DNA of 64,000 bases from Gautieria morchelliformis (lineage: Eukaryota; Basidiomycota; Agaricomycetes; Gomphales; Gomphaceae): NCBI GenBank assembly GCA_015179125.1, contig WHVA01000214.1, forward strand, positions 115,078 to 179,077, read 5' to 3'. Of this stretch, positions 33,176 through 43,804 are shown piece after piece. Position numbers and translations under genes: made by a program. The notes beneath the pieces were generated by a model that worked only from the letters and a program-made list of their open reading frames with translations, ran no database searches and was not told the DNA's origin. How positions within the stretch are numbered: position 1 is the first letter of the stretch; the number at the start of each line of letters is the position of its first letter.

Positions 33176-35095
33176 CTACAGGAACTCCATCACATCATCT
33201 GCGGGCAGTGATATCGCAGCCACTCTAAGTGCTCTCATTTTTTCTCGAGCACCTCGTGTATGATTGTTAAATCGTCCTAGAAAGGCCTGCGTAGCGTCAC
33301 GAATGGGTTGCTGACGCTGTGTCTCCTTGTCTATATTGAATACCGTATACTCTTGCAGAATACTGGCTCCCCCGGGCTGTAGTAATATGTTAGTTGTTCA
33401 AGTTCCACACAAGATATTGAGAAGCACTCGCATGCTCTTTGATAAACGAAGTCACATCGACTGCATGACCCTCAATTAGAATTACGGTACGCCTTTCGGA
33501 GATCACAAAGTCTTCCAATTCCGTCCGTCCCCAAGTTGGTTTTTCCGGGCCCTTGGTGATCTCTTGGACTGGTAGGGAGCTCTGAAGCACCTGTGCGCGG
33601 CGTTCCAGTTCGCGCGCTGCCACAGGATCCTTATCGGAAATCGAAGCGGCCTCTGTTCGAATCATATATAGTCGCGCTTTGAGAACATCTAACTCTTCTG
33701 TTCGGCGCAATGAAGGGATTTGAGACGTAAATTTATGCAGGGTCAGTATTACCCAACGGGTGGGGTCCCAACTGGCGAGAAAAGGCCTGGATATGACATT
33801 AGAGCGTGCAGCCAGAAATATAAACGTGGATGTACGCGTTTCTATAGTCAGAGGGAAATGCATGCTAGAAGGGAACAAGTTTAGAGAGCTTGGGAAAGCA
33901 ATAGATGTGAGGACGTAATACGTGCATGCTAAATGGGTGTGAGTCCAAATGAGAGACGAGAAGTGGATTCTTACAAAGTTATGGTTTCCTTCGCCCGCGG
34001 TTAAGGCAGCTATCAGCTATTCCCGTCAATGAGCAACAGCGTTCGGTGGGGAACCACTAGACTAACCCAATCACCGCGGCCACTCATTTCGTTAGTGTAG
34101 TATTGCGCCCCTTGCCAATGTGCCAGTCTAATACGGGGAAGTGAGCCACGAATGGCATCAGGACATAAACGTAAGACGAACGAATTCACGGTAAATATGC
34201 AATGCCAGACTGTGGTCACGTTGGCGCCGATAAGTGAAAAGCACGCAGCATGTAACGATCAAGACCTACTGATTATACGTGCAAATAGGCCACCCCATAC
34301 GAATCCTCCAAGAGCATCTCCCCACAGAGAGCTAACAGCTGTGGGGAGGACAAACGACATGAAGAGCGCTATAGGAACTAGAAAGCATACCGTGAGGCTC
34401 AATTTGTGTTCAGAACAATATGCAAAGTACTATAGTGCTTGTGTTGTAGCGTTACTACCACGTCGCGATCAAGGTCGCCTTTGTCTACTAAGTTCCAACG
34501 GGGATAACTCGGTTTCGTAAAAATCCACCCTACGTGGGAGTAGACAAGTCCCCTGGTTATTGCGTATGGATCATTGAGGGGATCGTCCGTATACCTTGGT
34601 CAGATTACTGTAAGGACGCAAATAAGTTTGGCAGGGTTTATGGCAGCAACGAACCTGTGATGGAGTCTGTGGCGCACAACCCACCACTAGAGGTCTTTAA
34701 TATTTTTCATAGCGGGCTCCCAGCAGAAAGACGTACTCTGATTGAGCCCTGAAAGCCCATAGCACCCATGAGAGCCAATGCGATCCGCAAGGGCTTCCGT
34801 GCAGTAAATGCTCGATGCGTCCACAGACGATGGTAGCCCATAGTAATCCTGGAACCATTAACACTGTTTCAATGCCTGCAGGGACGAGTGCAAGGGAATA
34901 GATGTCGTACCCCACCATTGCAATTTGATACCACACTGCAGCCATCACCAATGTGGCCGTTGGAGTTGTTCTCCATGGTGAGACGAGAAGCGTGGCGACG
35001 AGAGCCAACACATGGACTGCAATAAAGAATAAAGCGTTAGTCCACCACACCTCAGGCTGTTTGTCCGGACGATAGGTACTAGTAGCTACAGCCAT
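33176..35095 (-). CDS. Delta-9 fatty-acid desaturase (OLE1-like) with C-terminal cytochrome b5 domain
   Basis: Eleven exons on minus: 34911-35095, 34737-34848, 34655-34686, 34431-34594, 34270-34377, 34182-34209, 34067-34127, 33975-34016, 33836-33864, 33432-33786 and 33176-33376 (438 aa, all phases consistent). The family introduces the first double bond into stearoyl/palmitoyl-CoA in the ER membrane. Box I is HRLWTH (68-73) and box II HRLHH (105-109). Box III reads HNFHA (242-246) where HNFHH is expected, so one iron-ligand His seems missing. The cytochrome b5 tail has EHPGG (His372) and NNHTRG (His411). The last intron (33377-33431) has a GC donor. Two hydrophobic stretches flank box I. The N-terminus is short for the family. 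It could be a diverged or inactive paralogue. Confidence 0.85.
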
Positions 35096-37007
35096 GCAGA
35101 GGAACAAAGAACAAAATTTCAACCTGTTTTATTGAGCTTCAGCATATCTTGGCATTGAATAGGCCGGCAGAGTATTACCCCCCACGCGTGCCATGATTCA
35201 CATGTGGCCATAATGGTGCCCTACGGTGACCAGGTATCGATCGTAGCTTTGTCGAGGGACGAACATTGCGAGTTTAGAGAATACTATGTGTTGCCCATCC
35301 GGGGTATTTCTATTCTGACACCCTGATCCGCGACTAGGAAGTCATGCTACTAGAGTCGGCGTGATACCCTACTCACCTGGTTAGTTCTTTCATGACCTGT
35401 AACTGCTTTATTTGGATTTTTTTTTATGGTATTTTTTTGCCCGTGACTGTGAATATTCACCGCAGTGCTCCCAGGGGGCTGCTGCTGACAACGCAGCTCC
35501 GGGCCCTATTGGTATGTCGTAGTACTGATCGACTGGTCCGACGAGGCGTCTGCCATCATCCTACATAGCGCAATCTAGGCTCCATTGCCCTAGCGGCCCG
35601 CGCCATAGTCTATCCGCGGTCAGCACCGGCTATCCTATCCATGACTCAGCAGTATCAGGGTATGGCTGCGCGGCATACAGACTTAGTGTGTCACCTCCGC
35701 CAGTCCAAGTTGGATTCAGGTCACCGGACAAGTACTAATGTAATAATAAAGAACCGGTATGTGTACAACTCTCTTAGGGTACCGAGTTGGTCGTGTGGTG
35801 TGCGTGCAGTCTTTTCACTCCCTCCTGATCTGCACCGCTTGTATGTTGTCTCCGTTGTGCCCGTCCAGCGCATTCGCCGTAGCTGTCACCTGGTTCCTCA
35901 TTTCGCCAAGAAAATCTTGAGTGCGGACAATTCGCTAGACTGCTGTCGTAGATTTTCCGTTAGGTAAGTCATGGTCCCGTTAAGACATGGCACTGACCTT
36001 CCGATCCTGTTTCCTCTGCATCTAGGTGTATAATAGCCGTATCAAAATGTGCCGGTGTCGGGAGCTCGCCCGTGACGTGGCACGAATGGCGTCGTACGGA
36101 CAACATCAGCTACTGTGCCATCGTCTATACGTTGAAGTGAACCAAGTGTAAAATACTAAGGTTTCATCACAAGCACTGGAAAAGGTAGCTAATGGCTCAA
36201 GAGGTAAGGCTTTCATTTTTATGACGTAAACCTATTTTGCTGATCCTGCGTTGTCTAGTACTTGTTCAACTCGATGGCCCGATGCCTATTCGGGTGCTTC
36301 AATGCCCATGGAATAACTGTTACCCTCATGATGGCAGACCTTGAACTCGCACGCAAACGGGTAGTAAGTGTTTACACATTCTCACCGGTTTCTGAACTGC
36401 TAAGGAAAAACGGTGTGGCAAGTAGCGACGAAACACGAAACCGTGGCGTGCCCTGGAGTGGCACCATTAAGAGCATTAGTTAACTTCCGCTTGCTTGGAC
36501 AAGGGCTCCGGCCTTTGGTCCAAGTGTCCGAGTCCTGGCCATTCCGGCGACCATATCAGGCTCCTCGACGCCGGTTTCTGGGCATACGTGCCGGTTTGAG
36601 ACGCGATGTTGGGTCTCATGGTACCTTCCTTGACTAAATAACTCTCAGATGTGCAAGTCAGCCAGTTTACGCAGCATCAACAGAGTCTAAAAAAGGATTT
36701 CTTTAATCAGCCACCATATTGACCCTGATTCACCCTGGCGAATTGACCCCTAGTCAATTAAAACAAGATCACAAGTTGCCTAGTAGAGTTTCTATGATTC
36801 CGGTCGGAACTAGGTTATGGTAGCGAAAAAGTCCTAAAAAGAGGCAAGTTAGTTCCTTCTTAACAACCTATGTAGTACCTCTCAAGCTTATCGGCGTCAC
36901 AACTAGTAGATAGACTGTACTAGATATACCCGACATAGTCGAGGTTCGAAGCCACTTTAAAGGGAGTCGATGAGCAGCGACCTCCCGTCTCAAATATTTC
37001 ATCGGCG
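35096..37007. other. Intergenic region between divergent genes, nothing recognised
   Basis: 1.9 kb upstream of both the desaturase (minus) and the 37008 gene (plus), so both promoters should lie here. I found no repeat family, RNA gene or convincing ORF. Confidence 0.5.
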
Positions 37008-38860
37008 ATGTCACACACAGTAACCGGCAGCTTATCAGCACAAGTTCTAAAATTCACCGTCCATGGCACCTTCCCCCCAACTCTCGCCAGCTCGACAATC
37101 ACCCTCCCCAAGCTCGACCGTCAGCAAGCTGGCCACCTCCGCCACTTCCACAACCTCGCCTTCCAGCTCGACGGCGAATGGGCACACATGGGGCCTCAGG
37201 AACAGACTCAGGACTGGCTCGATGCCTACCGCTACCAGCTGGCCACGATGGCGTACGCCGCCGGAGCTGCCCACTACCACCGCCTGCCAGCTCTACGCGG
37301 CTTATTTCAAGAACTGTTGCTCAAGCTCATCCATAAGATGTTGAGGAAGAAGGTATGGGAATATTGGTATCTGACGAGCCAGAGTGGAAAGCTTGTCGAT
37401 CCAGATATAAAAGAACTGCGTCGCCCGTGGGCGGACCCGATCGTGAGGGAGAATATCATGGTTGGTTCTCGCATTGCAGATGATGATGATGTTACGGCGC
37501 TGATGTTGCATTAGTATTCTGGCCATCTCCTCCTGATGGTGGCCTTATATGCCATGCTTTTCGACGACGACAGGTTTGATCAAGACGACGCATTGACCTT
37601 CCACTGGGACCCAGTCATGTGGGGCATGGGCCCCGAGAAGTTCAGCTACACAACGAGTAGTTTGCAGCAGACCATCCTGAACCAGATGGAGCAGAATGGA
37701 TGGGCCGGCGTCTGCTGCGATCCTAACTCGATATTCGTCGGATGCAACCAGTTTCCGGTAAGTGGGACAGGACGCCTTGGTGAGCGACCGCTAAAATCCT
37801 ACTATAGATCATCGGCATGAGGTACAACGATGTAAGGAAGGGAACCAAGGCGGTTGATGGGGTCGTAGCGAAGTACGCCAAGGCGTTGCAGGATAGAGGC
37901 ATGATCAATGGTGATGGATTGTTTGCACAGTCGTATGCCGTCAAACAAGCCTTCACCGTGCCTGGGAAAAGCATTGCCTTTACGGCTTGGTTTGAACCTT
38001 CCTTCGCCTGGATCTATGGTATATGTAACTTATCCCAGCTACGTTGATGCAGGGCCGCCACTTTCATGAATGCGTGGAACCACGACGTACCGAAGATGTA
38101 CCCAGCCCAATCCCTCGGATTTATCACCCGAGTGGACCAGGATCGCATCAACGTCAACACCGCCGACGTCGCCTTCACGCTTCGACGACTCGCAAAGGAA
38201 GAAAATTGTGACGTTAACGATCTGGCCGTTCTTGCTCGCGCCCGCGACATCGCCTCCGTATCACCATTACCAGCCGGCCCCTCGCCGCCTTTCCCACAAC
38301 CCATCTTTGGCTATGTCGTCCAATGGGCTTCAGAGGTATCGTCTTCTCCTGGTGACCTAGCTGGTCTCCTCAACCATGCAGATCGCTTCCTTCGTCCGAC
38401 GTGGGAGAAAGGTGGATTGTTTTACCCCAGTCATGATACTCTGACGGACAAGGATGGAAACTGGACCCAGGTTGGGCCGTTGACTGGCAATGCGGCTATT
38501 GGCTATGCGAGACTGAATGTCCCGAATGGGCAGCGACGAATGTGGGATGCGCCGTGGACGAAAGCGGACGTGCAAGGTCGCGCGTGGGTGGATGGCGTCG
38601 GACTGGGGACCGGGGTCGATTTCCTTCGCGGGGGTTGGGATGATGGGGTCGGAGGGATGGTACTGACGATGAGGGCCTGGCATGGTGGGGATGTGAGCGT
38701 GAAGCCGGTTGTGAAGGGGTTGGAGAAGGGACTCTATGGTATATATATTGATGGGCATCTGAGCGAGACAAAGGCCGTAGAAAATCCAGGAGATGAGGTA
38801 TTGCTGGAGGCGGTAGTCGGTGCGAAGGAGGTAGATGTTGTGCTGAAGCGCGCAAACTGA
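37008..38860 (+). CDS. Linalool dehydratase/isomerase-family protein (fungal Ldi-like)
   Basis: Four exons: 37008-37460, 37515-37757, 37808-37989 and 38053-38860 (561 aa). Introns are 50-63 nt and all phases fit. The first intron removal gives RENIMYSGHLLLMVALYAML. The translation matches the pattern I know for basidiomycete proteins with an Ldi domain (WAHMGPQEQTQDWLDAYRY, FHWDPVMWGMGPEKFSYTT, WVDGVGLGTGVDFL). Bacterial Ldi interconverts linalool, geraniol and myrcene in an (alpha/alpha)6 barrel and uses two Cys nine residues apart. Here Cys219 and Cys228 (CCDPNSIFVGC) have that spacing, and His155 lies in the preceding helix. No signal peptide is visible, so it should be cytosolic. The substrate in fungi is not established; a terpene or other hydratase role is inferred. 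Confidence 0.85.
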
Positions 38861-39024
38861 ACTGAGATTTTTGTTTTTGCTGTACTGGCGATGTACTTGA
38901 TATCCCTCCTTCGGCCTAATATGCATATCTGTCAATGTTGTGTTTTTGCAATTAGACAAGAAACTCATGCCGAACTGAAGCGCGGTCATTCGTAGTGCAA
39001 GTAATTATAATTATGACAGCAATA

Positions 39025-39058
39025 AATGTATAAAAAACCGTGATCACCACAGTCACAC
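39025..39058. repeat. Inverted-repeat arm (right), partner of 28003-28040
   Basis: AATGTATAAAAAACCGTGAT plus CACCACAGTCACAC is the inverse of the left arm with a 3-nt gap and a few changes. It abuts TA and the MITE at 39061. Confidence 0.45.
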
Positions 39059-39060
39059 TA

Positions 39061-39434
39061 GGTGCAAGTCACTGTTTGTTTACCATAACCCACAGCAATA
39101 AATAGTGAAAAAAGAGGAAATCTGGTAATAATTTGAAACTATGGCAAATGGTGAAGAAGTCTTTCTTTTTTTTTACAATTTAAGACATCAAGAAAGTCTG
39201 AATAAAAGCAAATAATTATTTCTTGCCTCTTATGCAGTGAATGTGATTTATTTTGTCACAATTTATTTCTTATAAATGTTCATCTGGTTTTATTCAAATT
39301 TTCTTGATGTTTTAAATTGTAAACAAAAAGGAAGGATTCTTTACCATTTTCCATAGTTTCAAATTATTACCAGATTTCCTCTTTTGTCACTATTTCTTGC
39401 TGTAGGTTACAGTAAACAAACAGTGACTTGCACA
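39061..39434. mobile_element. MITE with ~155-bp terminal inverted repeats (TA target)
   Basis: GGTGCAAGTCACTGTTTGTT at the left mirrors CAGTGACTTGCACA at the right, and the mirror symmetry continues for about 155 bp with few mismatches. TA flanks both sides (39059-39060 and 39435-39436), as in Tc1/mariner-type elements. It is 374 bp and non-coding, so it depends on a transposase elsewhere. Confidence 0.8.
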
Positions 39435-39438
39435 TAGT

Positions 39439-40659
39439 TGTCATGACTCATTTATTTCCTGTACCCAATAACTCCATTCTCCCTTTCATCACTCCACTTC
39501 TATGTTCGCTCTGATTGCTCTTCGCCAAATGGGTATTCGCTACTCGCGTCATTCGCCAGTAGCCATGCCATCAAACACGATCAACATCTGGCTTGGTGGT
39601 TCATCGCTGGTCCCACCACCTTCTCGACTCAATCCCCTTTTGGGAGTTCCTATGACCAGAATACACTCGCAGGACGTCCTACCCATAGATTGTGTGGGAT
39701 CAACCTGTCATGGCTCGTTTACTTCCCCTACCCAGCTATCCTTGCTTTCCCCTCGACCACTCTTCCTCTATGTCTGGTCCATTCGCTGTTCACCCCATTC
39801 GCTGAACAACCATTCGCTGCTCGCATCATTCACCAGTAGGCACGCCATCAAACACGATCAACATCCTTTACCTGGCGTGATGGTTCATCACTGGCCCTAT
39901 CATCTTCCCAACTGATCCCCTTTGGGTATCCCGATGGCCGGAATGCATTCGCGGAACGTCCTACCCGTAGATCGTGTGGGATCAACCCAGCAGACGAAGA
40001 GTCCATGCAGGGTAATATCTATGCAGGTCTCAAGGCGTGTTTTCGTACATGGGTACCTTTATCCTCTTCCCCTCCATTGTTTCATGTTCACACTCCTCCC
40101 CTCTTCCATTGTATATGTGTTTCACCTATTTGTATCCTGACTGCGCACCCCTATCCAACCCTGACTCAAGATGGCCTCTTTCCTATTCACTAGCATCATA
40201 TGAGCATTCGGTATAAGTAGTTTACATTCGCATGTACATTCTGCAGTTCAATTATCATATGTCTATCTTCTGCAAAACTTGACCTCACTGTGACCATCGT
40301 CTTGAGCCCTCTCCTATAGATTCCTATCTTCAACCACAGGAGGACTTAAGCACCACTGGTGAGTTTTCATACTTCACCTTCACTACCTTAGCCTTCGTAC
40401 TATTATCGGTGCTGTCGGCGAAGGGTTGTTACTGCTTGACAACCTTTCCGTGACACCTTGCACGTTACATCATCAAGTGTCATGGGCTACTTCGCTACGA
40501 CTGTAGATAGGGCGAGCTCCGTTCGGGCAGCCCTCTTACCTTCTGAACATTTATTGGTTCATCTTATTCGCTGAACGGCACACTTCTTCGCACAAGCTAT
40601 TCGGGCATTCACTGTGTTCACTAATACACAATATTAACACCTAAAAACCAATCTTGACA
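39439..40659 (+). repeat. LTR-II long-form solo LTR, no target duplication seen
   Basis: It starts TGTCATGACTCATTT and ends CAATCTTGACA, with an internal second start TGTCATGGCTCG at about 39708, so it is the long form (1,221 bp). The flanks ATAGT and GGTGA differ, which suggests a later rearrangement. Confidence 0.75.
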
Positions 40660-40977
40660 GGTGAGCACAGCCATGCCTACATAATCAGGGAAGCAGAAAC
40701 TTATGGAAGCTCACAGAAGGTCTGGAAACATGGGAATGGTCTGGAAACTAAATGCTGACATCACCCCCTCTCAATGCTTGTTGTCCCAATGAGCGCAGTC
40801 ATCACCTAACCCCAAACATCCCATAACACTTCACTTCCATGTACACCAGAGGTGGGAACACACCCTGCTGTCGCCACAGCTGGTCTTGTCCTCAAGGTAT
40901 ATTGGGAATGAGCTCATTGGGATGAGATTGCATGGGTAGCTCAGGACCCTTGAACCTTGTGTAACGCATATGCTCCC
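40660..40977 (-). repeat. Remnant of another LTR element (LTR end and purine tract)
   Basis: On the minus strand GAGAGGGGGTGA precedes TGTCAGCATTTAG at about 40757, like a purine tract followed by a 3' LTR of which about 95 bp remain. The rest is non-coding. Confidence 0.35.
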
Positions 40978-42607
40978 TGTCATGATTCGTTTATTCTACA
41001 AATCAGCCATCCATATTCAGTGAATGAACATCCCCGCTATGGGACCTTCAAATTCTTCGCCAAAGTATTCTTCGCAGAACCCCTTTCGCATTCACTGATC
41101 CATCATTCACATCAGGACCCTGGCCTGTGGAGCCATCATCGATCATAGAACCCATCACCTGTGAAACTCCCACTCCATGAATGACCCTCATGCTCAGGAC
41201 ACATTTGGCCAGTGTCGGTTGCAGCCTCCATGCAGGTTAGCATCAATGGGCTTGAGACTGTCGCAGGACAGGTGTTACGACCATGCAGTTCCAACTTCCG
41301 ACACTCACTTCCACTCACATTCCAACCCTCCAATAATTCCGACATTCCCACCCCTTGTTCATTCCCTTGTTCTTTCAAGTCTATTATTCGGACCCACCGG
41401 ACTCACCTCGCAGCACAGCAAGACCATATGTCCGGCCCCCTTTGGAGCCTCATTGTTTCTTCATGTCAGATATACTTTCCAACCCCTTGTTCTTTTGCGA
41501 TTGTTCTTTGCCTTACCCTGTACCCCCTTGTAGTCCTTTGTTCCCAATTAGTTATTTACCCCATATGTCTATCCGACTTCCGCTCCCTCTGGAATTTGCT
41601 TAGTACTACCCCATTACATGTTGTCTCAGCTCTTTGTATAAAAGCCCCTCATGTAGGCTCGTTATTCTGCAATCAGATAATCTCCTTCGATACATGATTT
41701 CCTTCGCTCTATCTCCTGTTCTTAGCACAGCAAGTTTTGCAAGACCTCTGTCTCTCCACCTTCGGACCCAACTTCCAACTTCTGTTCAGTTCGATACTTT
41801 CCGACTTCCGACTCGTGATCCAAAATACTTAGGACGATAGTTCATTGGGGTGCAACATATAAGTTGAAGCCACTGTCCTTTCTAGTTCCAACTTGCCAAA
41901 ATCTCGATACATAACAACAGGACAGTAAGAGCTGCCAAGGTGCAGAATCTCTATTAATCTTTCCAAAGCCCCTCTTTCTTGTTGGAATTAGCTTCACTAT
42001 GGGCTCCACTCTATATAGTATGTTTCCCCTTTGTTTGTAACCTGACTGTGCATCTCTTGTAATACTCCAAACCACCCGGCCTCTTTCTCATTTGCCAGTA
42101 GCATACATGTATTCTCTATAAAAAGGACTCACCTCTCATGTATGCTCCCTAGTTCAATTATAGTAGGTCTTCCTTGTGCATTACCTTCCCCACTTGTGAA
42201 AAACCAATCTTGAGCTCTACCCTTCAATCTTGCCCCTCGTTTGTGTCAAAACGAGGAACATCACTAGTGAGTGACACTACCAATTATCCTTACCCCGAAC
42301 CCTTAGGATTACTCTGCACCTGTTTGCGAAGGCCTCTAGAGGAGTGCCTTCGCCGACGAAGGGATCATCTATATCAGACAACCCTTCTTCATCACTTCGG
42401 ACAATTTCGCCGAGTGTTGTAAAGGCTTCGCCTTGACTGTAGACTTGGGGTCCATCTATCATATACCCCTTCATAGTCTTAGTAGTAAGCTGGTACTCTT
42501 CGCCAGCTATGTAGTTGATTCGCACAGGGACCTCTTGGTTCGCTGCATCTGGGTGTCCCAGATCTATTGACACCCGCTATTAAACCTTAAAAGAACCAAT
42601 TCTGACA
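40978..42607 (+). repeat. Divergent LTR-II relative, split by a solo LTR of element V type
   Basis: It starts TGTCATGATTCGTTTATT and ends AACCAATTCTGACA. A solo LTR (41273-41916) sits inside. The central hairpin is kept with changed stem bases (GCGAAGGCCTCTAGAGG...CCTTCGC, 42316-42345). The flanks CTCCC and CCAGC do not match. Confidence 0.65.
41273..41916 (+). repeat. Solo LTR of the element V family (TSD ACAGG)
   Basis: This 644-bp copy reads TGTTACGACC...GATACATAACA. ACAGG flanks it at 41268-41272 and 41917-41921. It holds the TATA box TGTATAAAAG and, about 35 nt on, AATCAGATAAT, the predicted RNA start of the family. Confidence 0.88.
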
Positions 42608-43440
42608 CCAGCTTCCAGAAGCAGACCTACAGGAGATGATAGTGCTCTGGCTGCCTCGAGGTCTGCCTCAGAGTCCAATGAAGAGAAGTTTAATACCAGG
42701 GCCCTTGTCCACATCTCCAAAGAAACACCACCTGGCTACTGCAACCAAAGTAGTGTTCAATTCTGAGTATTCATGTTTGTACAGTATGTACACAATGGTG
42801 AGACCTGCTTCATCAGGCCATGTTCACTAGAGTATTTTTGCTGCAGTAGCGGAGCACAACCAATTGATAGGCTTGGTCAGCGACTCAATATAGATACTTG
42901 TCCACCTAGTAGCATTGAACGTGTGGATGTGTTCGACACGTGTCTACTGTACAAATTGTATACATAGTTGTTCACACATAAAGACTGGAAGCTAAAAAAA
43001 ACAAATACAATTATAAAGATTTTTATACATTCTCCAAAGTCCTGGAATGTGCTCTGCACTATGATCCCCTGCCAAAATTTCCAGGGTCTCCTTGTGGATG
43101 GCAAGCATTTCTTCATTGAATTTCTCATGCTTCACCTGCTGCTCCTTCATATATGCAACCTCCTCATTTGAACAACCAATACAAGAGGGAGGCACCAGGC
43201 AGCAGGACTTCAAGCTGTCCATGGTCAACACACTGGAGGAAATCTTGAGCATGCTCCCAGAGCTTGGCGTGATGGCTTGGTTCTCCTTCTCTGATGTGGA
43301 ACCGCCAGAGCCCAACAGGGATCCCCTCTTGCGCCGCTTGGGTGGCTGGCGCATGCGCGCTCACAATGGTTCTGAGAGTTTTTGGGGAGCGGGGGGGTTG
43401 TCAGCTGTAGGGAGGAGGTGACACCGAGGATAATGCCGTG
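42608..43440 (-). other. Left remainder of the element IV LTR region and unassigned sequence
   Basis: The Copia element at 43441 sits inside sequence that continues at 49622 as the 3' LTR of element IV, so some of the DNA just left of 43441 should be that LTR. Its left border could not be found. An ORF of 120 codons lies at 42992-43354. Confidence 0.35.
42992..43354 (-). CDS. Hypothetical basic/helical protein fragment
   Basis: Minus strand, ATG at 43354, 120 codons. The start MRQPPKRRKRGSLLGSGGS carries a nuclear-localisation-like basic cluster. A Ser-rich linker and a helical segment (AYMKEQQVKHEKFNEEMLAI) follow, then a stop. This order resembles the DNA-binding accessory proteins of some DNA transposons, but I cannot assign a family. 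It may be a relic, and upstream coding sequence may have been lost at the Copia junction. Confidence 0.25.
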   Translation of the reverse strand: MRQPPKRRKRGSLLGSGGSTSEKENQAITPSSGSMLKISSSVLTMDSLKSCCLVPPSCIGCSNEEVAYMKEQQVKHEKFNEEMLAIHKETLEILAGDHSAEHIPGLWRMYKNLYNCICFF

Positions 43441-43755
43441 TGTAGGAGTGGACGCATAAGCTAAGAGCAAACCATGTCACCCCAAGTCACACCATGTGAC
43501 AAATCACATGGTATGCCATTGTTGTCTCAGGTCCCATTGTTTAAATCGCTATAGATAGTTTTGTCCGCAGTCACTATTGTTTTTATTCTACCATTGTTCT
43601 TCTAGACTATAAAGTAGATAGCTAGAAATCCTGTCTTCCTCAGTATCTTGCATCGAGCATATACTGAGGTAAGACACCCGTTCTCATTCTCCATTTATTC
43701 TTACTTACTTATACACTCCTGTATAGACCATCGTATAGTTTATATAACTCTTATA
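43441..43755 (+). repeat. 5' LTR of Copia element III
   Basis: 315 bp, TGTAGGAGTGG...AACTCTTATA. The 3' LTR is 375 bp and differs mainly by an extra ~50-bp partial duplication near its end and about 9 extra bases after GGACGCA. Confidence 0.85.
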
Positions 43756-43804
43756 GGTTATTGGGCCCCGCCGCTCCCTACTCACATAAACATTCCTTGC
43801 TCCG

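Noticed and set aside
35641-35967. 108-codon plus ORF between the desaturase and the Ldi gene.
   Set aside because: No motif, no splice-consistent extension, and ordinary intergenic composition.
36943-36953. GGTTCGAAGCC, similar to a tRNA T-loop/B box.
   Set aside because: No A box, acceptor stem or cloverleaf can be built around it.
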